From Stenopsyche tienmushanensis (taxonomy: Eukaryota > Arthropoda > Insecta > Trichoptera > Stenopsychidae), in contig WACJ01000119.1 of assembly GCA_008973525.1 (NCBI GenBank), positions 806,001 to 870,000 on the forward strand: a stretch of 64,000 nucleotides of DNA, given 5' to 3'. The first letter of the stretch is position 1. Each line of letters begins with the position of its first letter. Below are positions 45,061 to 56,311 of the stretch, piece after piece. The translations under genes were made by a program, and so were the position numbers. The notes below the pieces were generated by a model. It searched no databases. It had not been told where the DNA came from and saw only the letters and a program-made list of their open reading frames with translations.

Positions 45061-45979
45061 TCCGGTGGATTTTTTTCTAATGAAAGGATAATTATATAAC
45101 AAATAACAATGATGCCCTTTGTCATGGGCATTCAAAGGAATCCCATATATTTTATTCCTATGAACAAATCTGCCAGCAACTGATGTGTTCCTTTTCTTCC
45201 CGGTAATAAAACGCTGTGCTGTTTTCTATTTATGGATTTTTAATTATGCAGATACAGCAAGCGGCGGTTCGGCAGTTAGTTTTCTTAGTCCATTGATTTA
45301 TAGGGATGAATTAAACGAGGCGTATATTTGAGTAAATCTGTGTGATTTACTATAGGGAATCTGTCCGTGTGCAGATAAAATGCTGGATCACTCTTGCCAC
45401 TGGCAACTGGCCAAATCATACGCCATAAAATAATGTTTTAGCGCCATGTTGGCTAGTATTGAGATATCGAGCGCCATTTTGGCGAAATAGTTTTTATTCA
45501 CAACCACGACTTGTTCCCAGCTTGAGTCCTTATCTACTCTCCGGGAGCATCTGCAGGGGCTAGACGATTCTTTATTATTTGTCTGGGCTATTAGATCAAA
45601 CTTTTTTTAGGCAAACTTGCCGGAGAGACAATTTTTGCTGTACAATCAAAAAAAGTATCGAAATATACTTGAGCAATAAGTTGCCAGCTTTTTTTAGATA
45701 ACGACCTTTTTATCTTTATTTTTAATCCGTATCGCAATTTATATAAATCCAATAAAATGCTTTTTATATAAATTTATTTTTATGTATATGTAGTTAAAAT
45801 ATTTTTTCATGCAAAAAAGCGGGTACGGACCGTAAAGAGTTAATATGGCAAATACAAGACAAAAAATTCTCCATCTCAATTCCACTTTAACACTTTACAG
45901 TGCGGGTGTTCTGCGCTAATTTTCACCCAAATTCCGAGCCATTTCGCAAAAAAATCATGAAACTACTATTTTCGCAAAA
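45061..45979. other. Non-coding intron sequence
   Basis: No gene recognised. 'agcgccat.ttggc' occurs twice within 45440-45490. Confidence 0.35.
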
Positions 45980-46340
45980 TTGATATAATTCTTATACTAG
46001 CTAATAGATTGAAACTAAATTTCAGTGATACCTTTTAAAAAGTTTTTTCTATAAATATATTTAAACACGATTCCTACCATTTTAGTCGTTTAAAATCAAC
46101 AAAAAAAAGTTTTTAAATTTAGTAAGAATGTGACCATAGCTTCTACCTTAGAGAAAAAAATTGCAAAATGGCGACTATTTTTTTAAAAAAGTCATTTTTT
46201 GTCTTATTTTTTTAAAAATAATCAAAATAAAAATTTTGACATAAATCTAGTAGGAATGATAAAAAATTATACATAGAAAGATTTTACTAAATTTGATGTA
46301 AATCGGCTAATTAAAACATTTTTTATTAAAACATCATAAA
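45980..46340 (-). repeat. AT-rich repeat family E
   Basis: 'aaaataaaaattttgacata', 'atctagtaggaatgataaaa' and 'atttgatgtaaatcggct' match 9.65 and 13.65 kb. A weaker internal copy of the same words lies at 46020-46140. Confidence 0.6.
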
Positions 46341-46350
46341 CGGTTTTTTA

Positions 46351-47011
46351 ATTTTGTAACGTAGACCCCTCGCTGACACAAGGCGGTCCGTTATCTACGT
46401 CGCTGCGATTATGTTATCGCGTTATTCAGACGCGAGATCCGCACCGGAGAGACGCTCAAAACCGCGAGGGATCGCTTCGAAAAGCGACCACAGTACGGAG
46501 ATGTAATGGGTGGCTCCGAATGTCGTTCTGGCGCTGATCAACGACGGTCAGGATTCTGTAACTCGTTCGGTGACGGGATTCCAGGAACAGGAGCTCCGCA
46601 GGGATATATAAGCGATACACAATATGTTGGCTCAACGCATGTATTTATTCAAAATACGGAGCGCAACAGTCGTGGATGGCAATGGCGTATACTATGAACA
46701 ATCAGGCGACGTGTACGTGGAGGCTTCTACAGACCAAGTCCCCGAAGAGATGTTGGTCGGTCGACGTTCAGGAACTAACTAAAAACTTCATGATTTGGCA
46801 GAAGAGTGTCTCATTTCTACCTGGCAATTGAAGCCAGCACCCTTCCTTATCTCTAAACCCGACGCCAGCGTTCTTATCTACACGGAGAGGCGTCGCTCCA
46901 GCCCTTATAGCGGTATTTTTGACCATATGGACTGGCAACGGCGGAATCCCATGGATTTCGCCGCATGCACTCTATATTTAATAATTTACGTATGCCTCCA
47001 CGCTACAATTT
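46351..47011 (+). mobile_element. 653-bp solo LTR with 4-bp target duplication
   Basis: The element 46355-47007 starts TGTAACG and ends CGCTACA (TG...CA with short inverted ends TGTARCG). Both sides carry ATTT (46351-46354, 47008-47011). 'ggatatataagcgatac' at about 46600 is a TATA-like promoter inside it. The layout fits a Gypsy-type solo LTR left by recombination between two LTRs. It differs from LTR family C apart from the very ends. The two plus frames inside (about 60-70 codons) are not genes. Confidence 0.8.
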
Positions 47012-47219
47012 GATTTTTAATTTTTTTATAAAAACTTGGTTCAGCTATTTAAAAAATATTTTAATAATAAAAATGCAATGTTTTATTGATTTCAACATAA
47101 AATTATGATTTGCATATTGCACCAAAGCAGTAAACTCTGGCGATGGCGATATTCCATGGTAGGCACTTTATAACTCAACTATTTCCAGCAGAAATTATTT
47201 GAAAAAAATCAGATATACT

Positions 47220-47640
47220 TCAAAAAACACTTGGGTCTATTTTTATGCGGATCTTATTTATGCGATTTTAAAGTTATGCGGTTTTGAAAAATAATGGAAC
47301 CTATTCCTTATTTTTGTATAGAGGACCAAGTTTTTTTTATGCGAATGCGCATAAAAAAATCTAAAATCAACACAAGCGCAAGCTAAAATCATCATATTTA
47401 TAACATCCAAATGTGAAAATAGTATCTGAGTGAATTTTGGCAAATCAAAAAATATATAATGGTTAAATCGTCGCATTTTTTTAATGCGGTTTTTGGTACA
47501 TTCCATCATATTAATTTGAAGTTATGCGGTTTTTAAAATAATGGAACCTATTATTTACCCCAGTTATCTATGTGGTTCAAGTATTTTTTATGTGACCCCC
47601 CGTGGGACATATCTATCGCATAAAAAAAGACCCAAGTGCA
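47220..47640. repeat. Family H repeat, two direct copies
   Basis: 'aagttatgcggttttgaaaa' at 47272 and 'aagttatgcggtttttaaaa' at 47519, each followed by 'taatggaacctatt' and then T-rich sequence with 'tttatgcgaa' / 'tttatgtgac'. An inverted relative lies at 6.08-6.23 kb. Confidence 0.6.
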
Positions 47641-48554
47641 TTACTAAAATATTATCTAAGTTTAAAAAATATATAATTATTCCTTCTTTGTTAAAAAAAG
47701 TACAAAAAACTTACGGGTTTTCCCCTTTAAGAATGACAAATAATGTAAAATTATGTAGCGAACAGACAGACATACATTTAATTTTACGAACATTTGGTTA
47801 AAAAATATCTAAATTGCAATCTAAATGACCAGTAAAATACCACCCTCCCCCTCTTTGTTATATTTTGATTATATTCCAATTTATCATATTGAAATCTTTT
47901 CGTTTTATTTACTATTAATCAAATAAATATGTGCATTTTAATAATGGGCATCTATTTATTATTTTGAATCATGCTAATATGCCCATTGCCACAAATACAT
48001 TTCATATTCAGTGAAGCATTTAATGAGTAAATTTAACCTCTCTTTGTTTTCAATTAACGCACCTACGTTATATTTATTATCCTCGTGGTTCAATAACATG
48101 TATGAAATACATATGCATCGATTTAATCAAATAGTTTTTCACGTGCGCTTCCGTGGGAACGCTTAATGTGCTATTATCTTTGTCCAAATGGACTCTAATC
48201 TTGGACCGAATATCAAGGAAGCTGCTACGTATGTGCCGAATACGAATTGAATATGCAAATTTTAAGTAAAGCTCGGTCTCTTAAGTCCACGTACCTTTGT
48301 GCTTGTATTTGCCTGTTTTACTTAGCCCCTGTATTTGTCCTTTTGCGCCCTTACCTGTTTAAACAACCAACCTCATTCTAGTACGATGCATACGCTTTTA
48401 ATTTATTTTCATTCAATTAGCATATACAAGATGCGATGGGTGAACTATTTTATATGAAAAATTAATAACACAAACAGTATAGGAGATATCAGTTTTATTG
48501 TTTTTTTTATGTTACAGAGAGACATTCAAAGATAGTTTTCTTAAACTTTAAAAT
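47641..48554. other. Non-coding intron sequence
   Basis: A repeat-poor part at 47990-48440 has mixed composition. No gene recognised. Confidence 0.35.
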
Positions 48555-48690
48555 TTGTTGGCATCGAGCGGTGGGATGCAGTTGGACGTGTTCGAATAGA
48601 AATATCTGTCTTAACTCTTTATTTTATTACGACCAAACAGAGATAAATATAGTCGCGGGAAGGACATATTCCCGCAGCCAAGGCTACCCG
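48555..48690 (-). mobile_element. Gypsy-like LTR fragment (family C), copy 7
   Basis: 'gggatgcagttggacgtgtt', 'aactctttattttattacg', 'tcccgcagccaaggctaccc', antisense. It faces copy 8 head-to-head. Confidence 0.6.
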
Positions 48691-48711
48691 AAAAGTATCA
48701 CTTGTTGAACC

Positions 48712-48930
48712 GAAAAGTTGCCAGTTGTGTAGTGACGTGCGGAAGGCGGGAGTCGGGAGAGTCGTCTATTAGCCTTGGCTGCGGGAGGTTGTCCTTCCTG
48801 CAGCCATATCTCTCTTTCTCTCTCTCTCGTGTGGGAAGGTAACTTAGAAAAGAGAGTCTTTCTATTCAACGCCCGTCTATTTCCATCCCATGTCGAAAGA
48901 TTATGTAGAAAAACTTTGTAAAGCACCTTC
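48712..48930 (+). mobile_element. Gypsy-like LTR fragment (family C), copy 8
   Basis: 'gttgccagttgtgtagtgac', 'aggcgggagtcgggagagtc', 'gccttggctgcgggaggttg', a (TC)n run, 'acgcccgtctatttccatcc'. The 3' end is missing and hAT-D sequence follows, as at 56.3 kb. Confidence 0.7.
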
Positions 48931-48939
48931 ATTTTACAA

Positions 48940-49310
48940 TTAGGATTTAGGGGAAATTGGCTCGAACGTTACGCCTTGAACAATGCCTTGGGATAGTAAC
49001 TGTCTAATCTGTGTATACATATATATAGTGAATATATGTTTTCCAAATTGTTATATTTAACTTTCCCTACCGGTGATGTATTTACTACACCTCGACTCTA
49101 ATAATAGGAATATCCATATGAAATATAATAGATACAGGGTTCAGAATTTTTGTATTCCTTTGTAATACAATTAAGAATCACATAAAAGTATTATAGTATA
49201 TAAGTATTCATCTGCAGCGACGGAAATAAATAATTTGTCGGGAAATCGGGAATTTTGCGAGTTTTAGTCTGTGTTTCAACAGAAAGGAATTTATCAGTCA
49301 CATTGATGGT
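48940..49310 (+). mobile_element. hAT-D fragment, copy 6
   Basis: Starts 'taggatttaggggaaattgg', then 'gtaactgtctaatctgtgta', 'ccggtgatgtatttactaca', 'cgacggaaataaataatttg', 'aacagaaaggaatttatcag'. Its start differs from the CAGTGGCG form at 18847, so it is a subfamily shared with 56.32-56.86 kb. Confidence 0.65.
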
Positions 49311-50529
49311 GTTTTTATTTCTAAACAGAAGTGTAAAAACGGCACGTATTTTTGGCACTGCCGATGCATAATTTTCGCTGAAGTGCCAAAATTAAATCTG
49401 AATTACTTCCATCGAAAGATCAAGGATGGTGGCTTGCCAAATTTCAGCGCTGGCGATTAATTGCCGCTGCAATAAATTTGAACGTTTTTTGCCTGAAAAT
49501 TATCAAATGCGACTTAATACGTCCACGTACATTAGGCTGAAATATATCCAGCAATCGATTCGCAATTACGTCGCTTTCGCCGGGAACGCTTACGGATGCT
49601 GTAATTTGGGTTTTAGTCCTCTACATTTTTAGGGTGGAAAATAATGAGGGGGTACAATTAAAATGACACAATTATGAATTATTTTCAGGATAGCTTTCGC
49701 TTAAATGCGAAACGGCAGAGTGGTCAGAATAATGTCCGGCTTTAAAAGCACCTGCCTCTTCAGCAAAAAAGCAAAGTGCTTTTTCAGACACGTATGCGTG
49801 TTTTTAACACAATTTAATAACGGCCCTATTTAGAAATATTCCATGAAAGCAAAATCGGGGAGCTTATGTTTTCTGATCGGATCAGCAGTCTGGCTCTTTA
49901 ATTAACCTCTAGCGGCCATGTGTGGGGTGATCTATTTATCCCATTTTTTTTGGGCGAAATAACCCCCAAACTTAATAAAAATACTTGTCGTTGAGGATAT
50001 TTGCGCTGTACGTTATGGATATCCAGCTTCTGAACAAACAGCGGGAGACGCAGTGTGTGAATTTGATAGATAATGCCCAATAGGCGATCCGGGCTAATTC
50101 GATTCTGTAGCCCTGGACTATTTAGCACGTTCAAGATAAATATTTTTGTTGAGTCGAATAGTGTGCGCTGTTAAATTTTGATCGCTTTTCTCAGACTGGG
50201 CGAAAATGCTTTTAGCATTTTGCAATTTTTGCCCGTTGTTGATTTGAGAACTTTTGACCGCATATTAACGAGTCCATAAAAATGACCTTTTATTTTATTT
50301 ATCTTCAGATTTTCGGACGCTGAAAGCTTTAATCTCGTCGTTTCCTTTAATATTATAACATCTAGCTGACGTATGTATAGTAACATCCTGCTTTTCTCAA
50401 AATAAACATCCTTTTTTAATCGTTTTAGATCTAAAGCACGCGGGATTTATTGTGGATCGATTGAATTTTTTGGATACCATTGAACATGGACAACCGGGGG
50501 TAGCATGGAAGAAGTCATCTTAGCGTAAT
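49311..50529. other. Non-coding intron sequence
   Basis: Repeat-poor at 49330-50400. Frames at 49426-49632 (+), 49898-50134 (-) and 50171-50386 (-) show no recognised motif. Confidence 0.35.
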
Positions 50530-50805
50530 GGCACTGTTAATATGCGCAGATTCGGTACTTATCCCACTTCTGACACCAATGTTATGTGGTTTATCGATGT
50601 CGAGAGAGAAAGAGAGATCTGGCCGCGGGCAGAACGTCTTCTGGCAGCCAAGGCTATCTAAAGACTCTGTACGGCTCCCCACCTCTTACGCGTCATCACC
50701 TAGAAACAAACAGAAGATTCCGTTGTTAATCTGGCAAATTGAATTTGCGCAGATTAACAGCGCCATTTTCTGGGAACGACATTTGACCCTCGCCACACAA
50801 GCTTA
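50530..50805 (-). mobile_element. Gypsy-like LTR with primer-binding site (family C), copy 9
   Basis: Antisense. 'acttctgacacca' at 50569-50581 is the primer motif. The LTR then runs from about 50583 ('tgttatgtgg', inverted CA end) to about 50803 ('gccacaca', inverted TG start), only about 220 bp, so this copy has an internal loss. The internal region is cut off within about 50 bp. Confidence 0.7.
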
Positions 50806-50829
50806 GTTAATAATTTCCTGATTGTTTGA

Positions 50830-51215
50830 CGTCAAAATATGATGGCCACATTAACGCACGGGTTCGTTCTTCTATCAGGGCTTGATGTTGCTGGACGAAT
50901 GGATGGGAATAGACGGGCGTCAAATAAAAATACTCTTCTCTAAATAACTATTTATTCCACACGAGAGAGATCTGGCTGCAGGAGGGACGACTTCCCGCAG
51001 CCAAGGCTGACCATCGACTCCCTCCCGACTCCCGTGTCCTGCGCGTTTGCACCCAACCGACAACGATGCACGCGCAAGAATGCAAGTGCAATGTCTCCGC
51101 AGGGTCACAAGAGATGGCGCTGTTAAAATAACACATTGCTCCTGAAGAGAGATGGAAGATGTCGCTTTTAACTGCGCTACTACGTGGGGATAGTAAATCG
51201 CCCACGCTAAAACAC
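50830..51215 (-). mobile_element. Gypsy-like LTR (family C), copy 10, nearly full length
   Basis: Antisense. From 'gatggccacattaacgcacg' through 'tatttattccacacgagaga', 'cgcagccaaggctgacc', 'agtgcaatgtctccgcaggg', 'tgttaaaataacacattgct' to 'aaatcgcccacgctaaaaca'. Best reference for the order of LTR parts in this family. Confidence 0.75.
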
Positions 51216-53019
51216 AAAATTTTATTTATATTCCAGTCTACTAATTTCAATCAATCTGAGTCGTCTTTAAGGGTCTTATGTATCATTCTCGCCAAACGGG
51301 AATAAATATATCCAATCAATATAAATATATAGCATTGTATAAATAAGGAAGAAGGGAGGGAAGCATAGATTATGGACATAATGGAAATCATTTTAAAATA
51401 AGATGATGAATAAAAAATTTAAAATATATAAGATTGTGTACAATTTGAAATTGTAATCCAATGGTAACAAATATATGATGAACTCTTCATATACAAGTTG
51501 CGGCAGAGAAATTTCCTTATTTAAAATCCACACCCTGAAGCGACAATTATTTTTAGAAGAGTGTAAGGGCATTTATTTAATAGAATAGAATTTAACATTT
51601 TTTAATATAGATTTATATTTAAGTTTTTATATATATGAACGACCAACGACTCATTAAACGATAATCTGACTTTTATTCATGATTTTTTTTATATCGATGT
51701 TCTTCCCAAGCGTTCCTACGGAAGCACAAATGACAAACATTTTGGGTGTGTATAAAAATGATTACTGACTTATATGAAGAACACATAAACACAACCCTAT
51801 AAAAGAGTCCCAGCTACCGATAATGCTTTTAGCCGTTTTGGTCTATCCTGAGCTTCCTTTTTCCAATTACCAAAGTCTCTAGATGGGTATCCTCTTTGTC
51901 AATCTGATTATTACATATTGTAATGCGTCTATTGCTAAACGGTTCTGAATCTAAGATGACTCTAGTGACTCTGTGTGCTACACGGCTTGCCCAATGGAGG
52001 CATGTCCATACCTTCCCAGTTAGATCACATGGCTTCAGTGTCTCTAAATCCTACAGTTTTTTATACACATTGGGTATCAAATTATGATGATGATGACCTC
52101 TTTATGGCAGTTAGGTCAGATATTCAGGTGGAAAAAATGGAGATAATCTGAATCCAAACAGACAATTCCGGGAATAGGCAAGGTCAAGACGGGCGAGCTG
52201 CATTGTTGCATTGACCCAATTGCTGAAATAGCCAAAGGCTACCATAACGTAACCCAACCTAAGCCCGTAGTCCCTTCGATCCGACTTCATGATGTTATTT
52301 TTGGGTCGTAAATAATTTACGAGTTCTGAAAGACCCGGCGCTAGTACGTTACCCTCAATTTTATTACGGTCGTTAATCACCCATCCATCTCAGCGCCATC
52401 TCGTTTTCTCAACATTCTCCGTAGCATTTGATTCGAAAGCGATCTTCGTGGTCGACGAAAGCCTTTACGAAAGTGTAAAAATCTCCATTTGAATTAATTA
52501 ATCGGGCTTTGTTCGCGTGTACGTCGCGCGAAGACGCATATGTCGTGCGGGATTAAATTCGCCCCGGGGATTATTCCCGACGTGAATGATCATAAATACA
52601 TATAATATTAACAGTGTATTTATAAAGGTTTTGGCCCTCATTCCTGCTCTGTAATTTCCAGCGATGTTCGGTGTAATTCGTATGTTCTCAGACTCGGAGG
52701 GTTGTACAGGACGGGGGTGGATTATTCAAGGTAGTTGGGACAAATCCCAACACAACCTATTTAATGCATAAAATACTATGTTTAATAAATACAGCCGCAA
52801 TATTAGTAATACCGATGGAGTTTCATAAAATGTATTCGTAATTGCGTTGAATATGATACGTTTGTATAATTACCAATTGGAATAATATGCATTATTTAAT
52901 AGTATTCAAATCTCGTATGATCCTGGATTGATCCCTATTTATTTATTAATTGAATTGTAAATCATAAGCCATATTCAATCGTCAGATCAATATGCTGGAT
53001 ACTATTGATATATTGATAA
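51216..53019. other. Non-coding intron sequence, one unassigned frame
   Basis: The minus frame at 52111-52380 (89 codons) has ordinary amino-acid composition but no motif I recognise and no clear splice signals. The block 52380-52700 is repeat-poor with CG-rich words. Nothing else seen. Confidence 0.35.
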
Positions 53020-53990
53020 AATGATCATCTAGAAAGTAAATTCGAGCAGTCATTCATTTTTCGATTTTGAGGGGTAGATTTTGGGATAAAGTAACGCACC
53101 CATGTCTCATTCCCAGTCACTAGATAGTCCAAAGGCACCAATTCGGGTGAATAATAGAAAGGGGGTGGGTGCTAATATTTCATCCAAACGATATGAGCAG
53201 TTCCTGTGAAGCTCGCGCGGTGTGGAGTCTGGCGTTTTCACGCAAGAGGCTGACTATCCGGGTTCTGCGGTTGTGAATGACTCATGTGAGTTATTTTAGG
53301 ATACTGCAATAAGTTTCTGCATTGATGGTAGTCCCATTAAGCATAAAATTCGCCAAAAAGATCACCTAACGATCAAAAAACAGATGCCATGATTTTCCGG
53401 CTGAATCTTGAACTTTTTCCAGTTATGATAGTACAGAAAAGCATCTTCTTCCTATGCAAAATGATTCAAAATTGGTTTAATGGTGCATCGATATTCTGGG
53501 CATCCATATCAAACACAACTTCTTTTAACCAAATTTTTCCGTCAGAATATCACCAAGGAGACTTTCAGAAATATCAGGAATTTTTTGGTGAGAGTCGTCG
53601 AGCATCACACGGTGACCATTTCGCACTTGTTCTTTAATTTTTTGCACAAGTTCGTCAGAAATAACTGATGGTCTTCCAATCATTGTCTCGTCGTAAGTAT
53701 CAGTACGGCCTTATCTGAACAACCTAACCCACTTCGTGACATTTTGTCGACTCATCACATCACTACCATAAACTTCCACGAGCTCCCAATTGATATTCGC
53801 GGCGGTATTGTTCTGTAAAGTCAAAAAATAGATAACCGCGCGAATCTCGAATGAATGAGAGGTTGCGCGATGGCCTCTCCATCGGAAGAATTTACTGTGA
53901 CTGAAAAAAATGGCCGACAAACACGCGGTGCCAAACAAACTGACCCTAACGTCTTAGGAGTACTTGTAACCTTGCTTTCTAGATAAAAAT
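53020..53990 (-). pseudogene. Mariner (lineage M1), internally deleted copy with both terminal repeats
   Basis: Ends 'atcatctagaaagtaa' (53025-53040) and 'cttgctttctagat' (53970-53983) are inverted. Minus strand: 5' untranslated region, then INWELVEVYGSDVMSRQNVT with a following WVRLFR (helix-turn-helix, about 53711-53805), IGRPSVISDELVQKI (about 53640-53680), and at 53060-53110 GNETWVRYFIPKSTPQNRK, the first catalytic block with Asn in the Asp position. The second and third catalytic residues are deleted. About 0.97 kb against about 1.3 kb for a full mariner. Confidence 0.85.
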
Positions 53991-54229
53991 TGTATGTTGG
54001 TAGATTTAAAAAATCAAAAAAATGTGTTTGTAAATGGAATCGAAATTTTGTCATCGGATTTGACTTTTTTAATACATGAAAATTTGTTCAATGAAACTTA
54101 ACCACTTTTCCAAAAAGTTTTAATCATTCATATTGATGATAGATGATAGATGACCAGGCTGAAAATATTTTTAAATTTACTTCAATATTTATGAGGGTAA
54201 GGCATACATTTTTGAAATTTTTAATAATT
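53991..54229. other. AT-rich non-coding sequence
   Basis: A direct 'gatgatagatgataga' run near 54135. No gene. Confidence 0.35.
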
Positions 54230-54620
54230 TTTATTTAAAACTTTTAAATTTATAAAATGCTTACTTACTACAAAAACCCTCAGGATTAGTAAAGTTATAC
54301 ACAAATTTATATTGGTTATTATAATTATTGATTCGAAGTTTAAATATTTTAAAAGGCACGGGGCTTCTAATGACCCCCCCGATACATTCTCCGTGGCTGA
54401 AAAAAGCGGCAGTCGGAAACTGTCGCAGCGGCGAAGGCTACGAAATGGGAGCTTGAGAAATCTTATAATCTTTTCTTTATGAACTTCTATTGTTTCTATC
54501 AGATTTATGTCAAAATCTTATTTTTAACTGTTTAAAAAAAATTAAAACTGAAAGGCCAAAAAATGTTTTTTTAACAGTCGTCATTTTACGAAAAATATAC
54601 TTTTTTATTACTAAGGACTA
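54230..54620 (+). repeat. AT-rich repeat family E with GC-rich end
   Basis: GC-rich part 54356-54435 ('ggggcttctaatgaccccc', 'cggcagtcggaaactgtcgc'), then 'cagatttatgtcaaaatctt' and 'atttttaactgtttaaaaaa'. Inverted relative to 9.54-10.01 kb. Confidence 0.6.
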
Positions 54621-55960
54621 TAGCTATCATTTATCTGGTAAAGAAATGCAAACTAAACTAAAGATATATGATGAAATGGTTTGTCATGAAAGTCTCGCAG
54701 TTGGATCGTTGTTTCTTAACGGGGCGAAGCTCAAAAGAGCTCCATTATGCAAAATAATACTATTAAATCCATATAGATCCAGTTACTATACTTTTTTTAC
54801 ATTTTGCAAGCGCTTTCATACTCATGCTCTGAAATCTAAGCGAAGCCTCGCTAAGTTCACTGAATGGAAATGGCACAAACGTTTATTATTAAAGCTTTCG
54901 GCGTCATCCGTATAAGTTTTCGAGCGTGTGGCATTTTAAGTCCACGTTTTCAGCAACTGAAATTTGCTAGTTTTGCCTGCCAGGCGCATAAATAAACAGC
55001 AGTTAAATATACTGATACGGTGCCGCTGAATTATTTTGCTTCGTATCATTCAAAGAAAACATCTGGCAGCGCGAACAATCCGGTGAATGTGCTCCGTGCG
55101 GATTTGGTTGGGGTTTGGTTGATAGCCCACAAATAAACACCCTTCCAGATTGAGCCACTGAAAACAGAAATATTGTATCTTAATCCAGACAAACTGATGA
55201 CAGAGAGACGGACGGATGGGCAAACAGACAAAGTGATAACATAAATATATCATGTTTAAAGGCGTGCTCAGAAAAGTATGCGAACGACTCGTCTTTGATC
55301 CTTGATCGTCTCGAGCTGAACTTCCTGCGGGTGAATACTTTAATAATTGAGTGGATTTTGAGGGAAAACTATTTTATACTAGCATAATGCATAGGTAAAT
55401 ATTGGAACTGGTCGGATGTAATGGCATGCTCGATGTTGGAAGATGTAATTCAGTCTAATTATGGCACAGCTTGTCTACTTGTTCCATTAAAGCAATGTGT
55501 GTACAGCACTCCATTACAGCTAAATACCATGTAGCTGCTGTAGGTATGTGGACTTGCTGCTATCCGCTTTCAACGCTGAGTTATTTTTTGCATCAGTGTT
55601 CTTTGCATTTATTTTTGCTAATCTTTAAAAGCATCTCTAGCCACCGCATATTTGGATCCAAAGACTTTCACATACAGACACGCCGGACTAAGTGTTACCC
55701 TAATATTAGGTTGAGGCATTTTTGTTTTCAAACTAGTCATCGGAGTTTTGGAGAGAAACTGTCGTGTTAATTTCTTCTACTTATTTTAGTGTCAATAATT
55801 ACTATTCACTTCCAAGCGGAAAAGAAGAAAACACTTCCAAGCGGCTCAATTTTGGCCTTCTGATAGTTCGTGTGGCACTAACTTGTCCAGCATTTTTAAC
55901 TTCCTTATTTCGACATTATCTTTACTTTAGCTTATGTATTAGTTTAAGCAGATTTAATTC
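54621..55960. other. Non-coding intron sequence with motif G copy
   Basis: Motif G at 54692-54704. Frames at 54490-54915 and 55471-55770 (+) have no recognised motif; the first starts inside family E. Confidence 0.35.
54692..54704 (+). repeat. Dispersed motif G, copy 4
   Basis: GTCTCGCAGTTGG after 'gaaatggtttgtcatgaaa'. Confidence 0.5.
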
Positions 55961-55964
55961 TCCA

Positions 55965-56310
55965 GGTTAACAGTGACATCTTCTGTCTCTCTTCAGGTGC
56001 AATGTATTATTTTAACAGTACCATCTCTCTTGGCCCTACGGAGACATTGCACCTGCATAATGACGGATCGCTTCTTGCGCATGCACCGTTGCCAGTTGGG
56101 TAGTGACGTGCAGGAGGCAGGAGTCGGGAGAGTCGTCGCTTAGCCTTGGCTGCGGGAGGTTGTCCTTCCCGCAGCCATATCTTTCTCTCGTGTGGGAAGG
56201 TTACCTAGAAAAGAGAGTCTTTCTATTAGACACCCGTCTATTCCCATCCATTTGTCCAGCAAAATCACGGCCCGATAGAAGAACAGACCCGTGCGCTAGC
56301 GCTTAGGATT
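55965..56310 (+). mobile_element. Gypsy-like LTR fragment (family C), copy 11
   Basis: Sense: 'gtgacatcttctgtctctct', 'tgcaatgtattattttaaca', 'gccttggctgcgggaggttg', 'acccgtctattcccatccat', 'gatagaagaacagacccgtg'. It lacks the last part with the CA end and is followed directly by the hAT-D subfamily start, as in copy 8. Confidence 0.7.
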
Positions 56311-56311
56311 T

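Noticed and set aside
46506..47013. Two plus-strand frames of 63 and 72 codons
   Set aside because: Both lie inside the 653-bp solo LTR and show no protein motif.
49707..49760. tRNA-like segment ('ggcagagtggtcagaataatg')
   Set aside because: Only an A-box-like word; no B-box or stem pairing follows at the right distance.
52111..52380. Minus-strand frame of 89 codons with normal composition
   Set aside because: No motif, no splice signals I trust, no relative elsewhere in the window; left unassigned.
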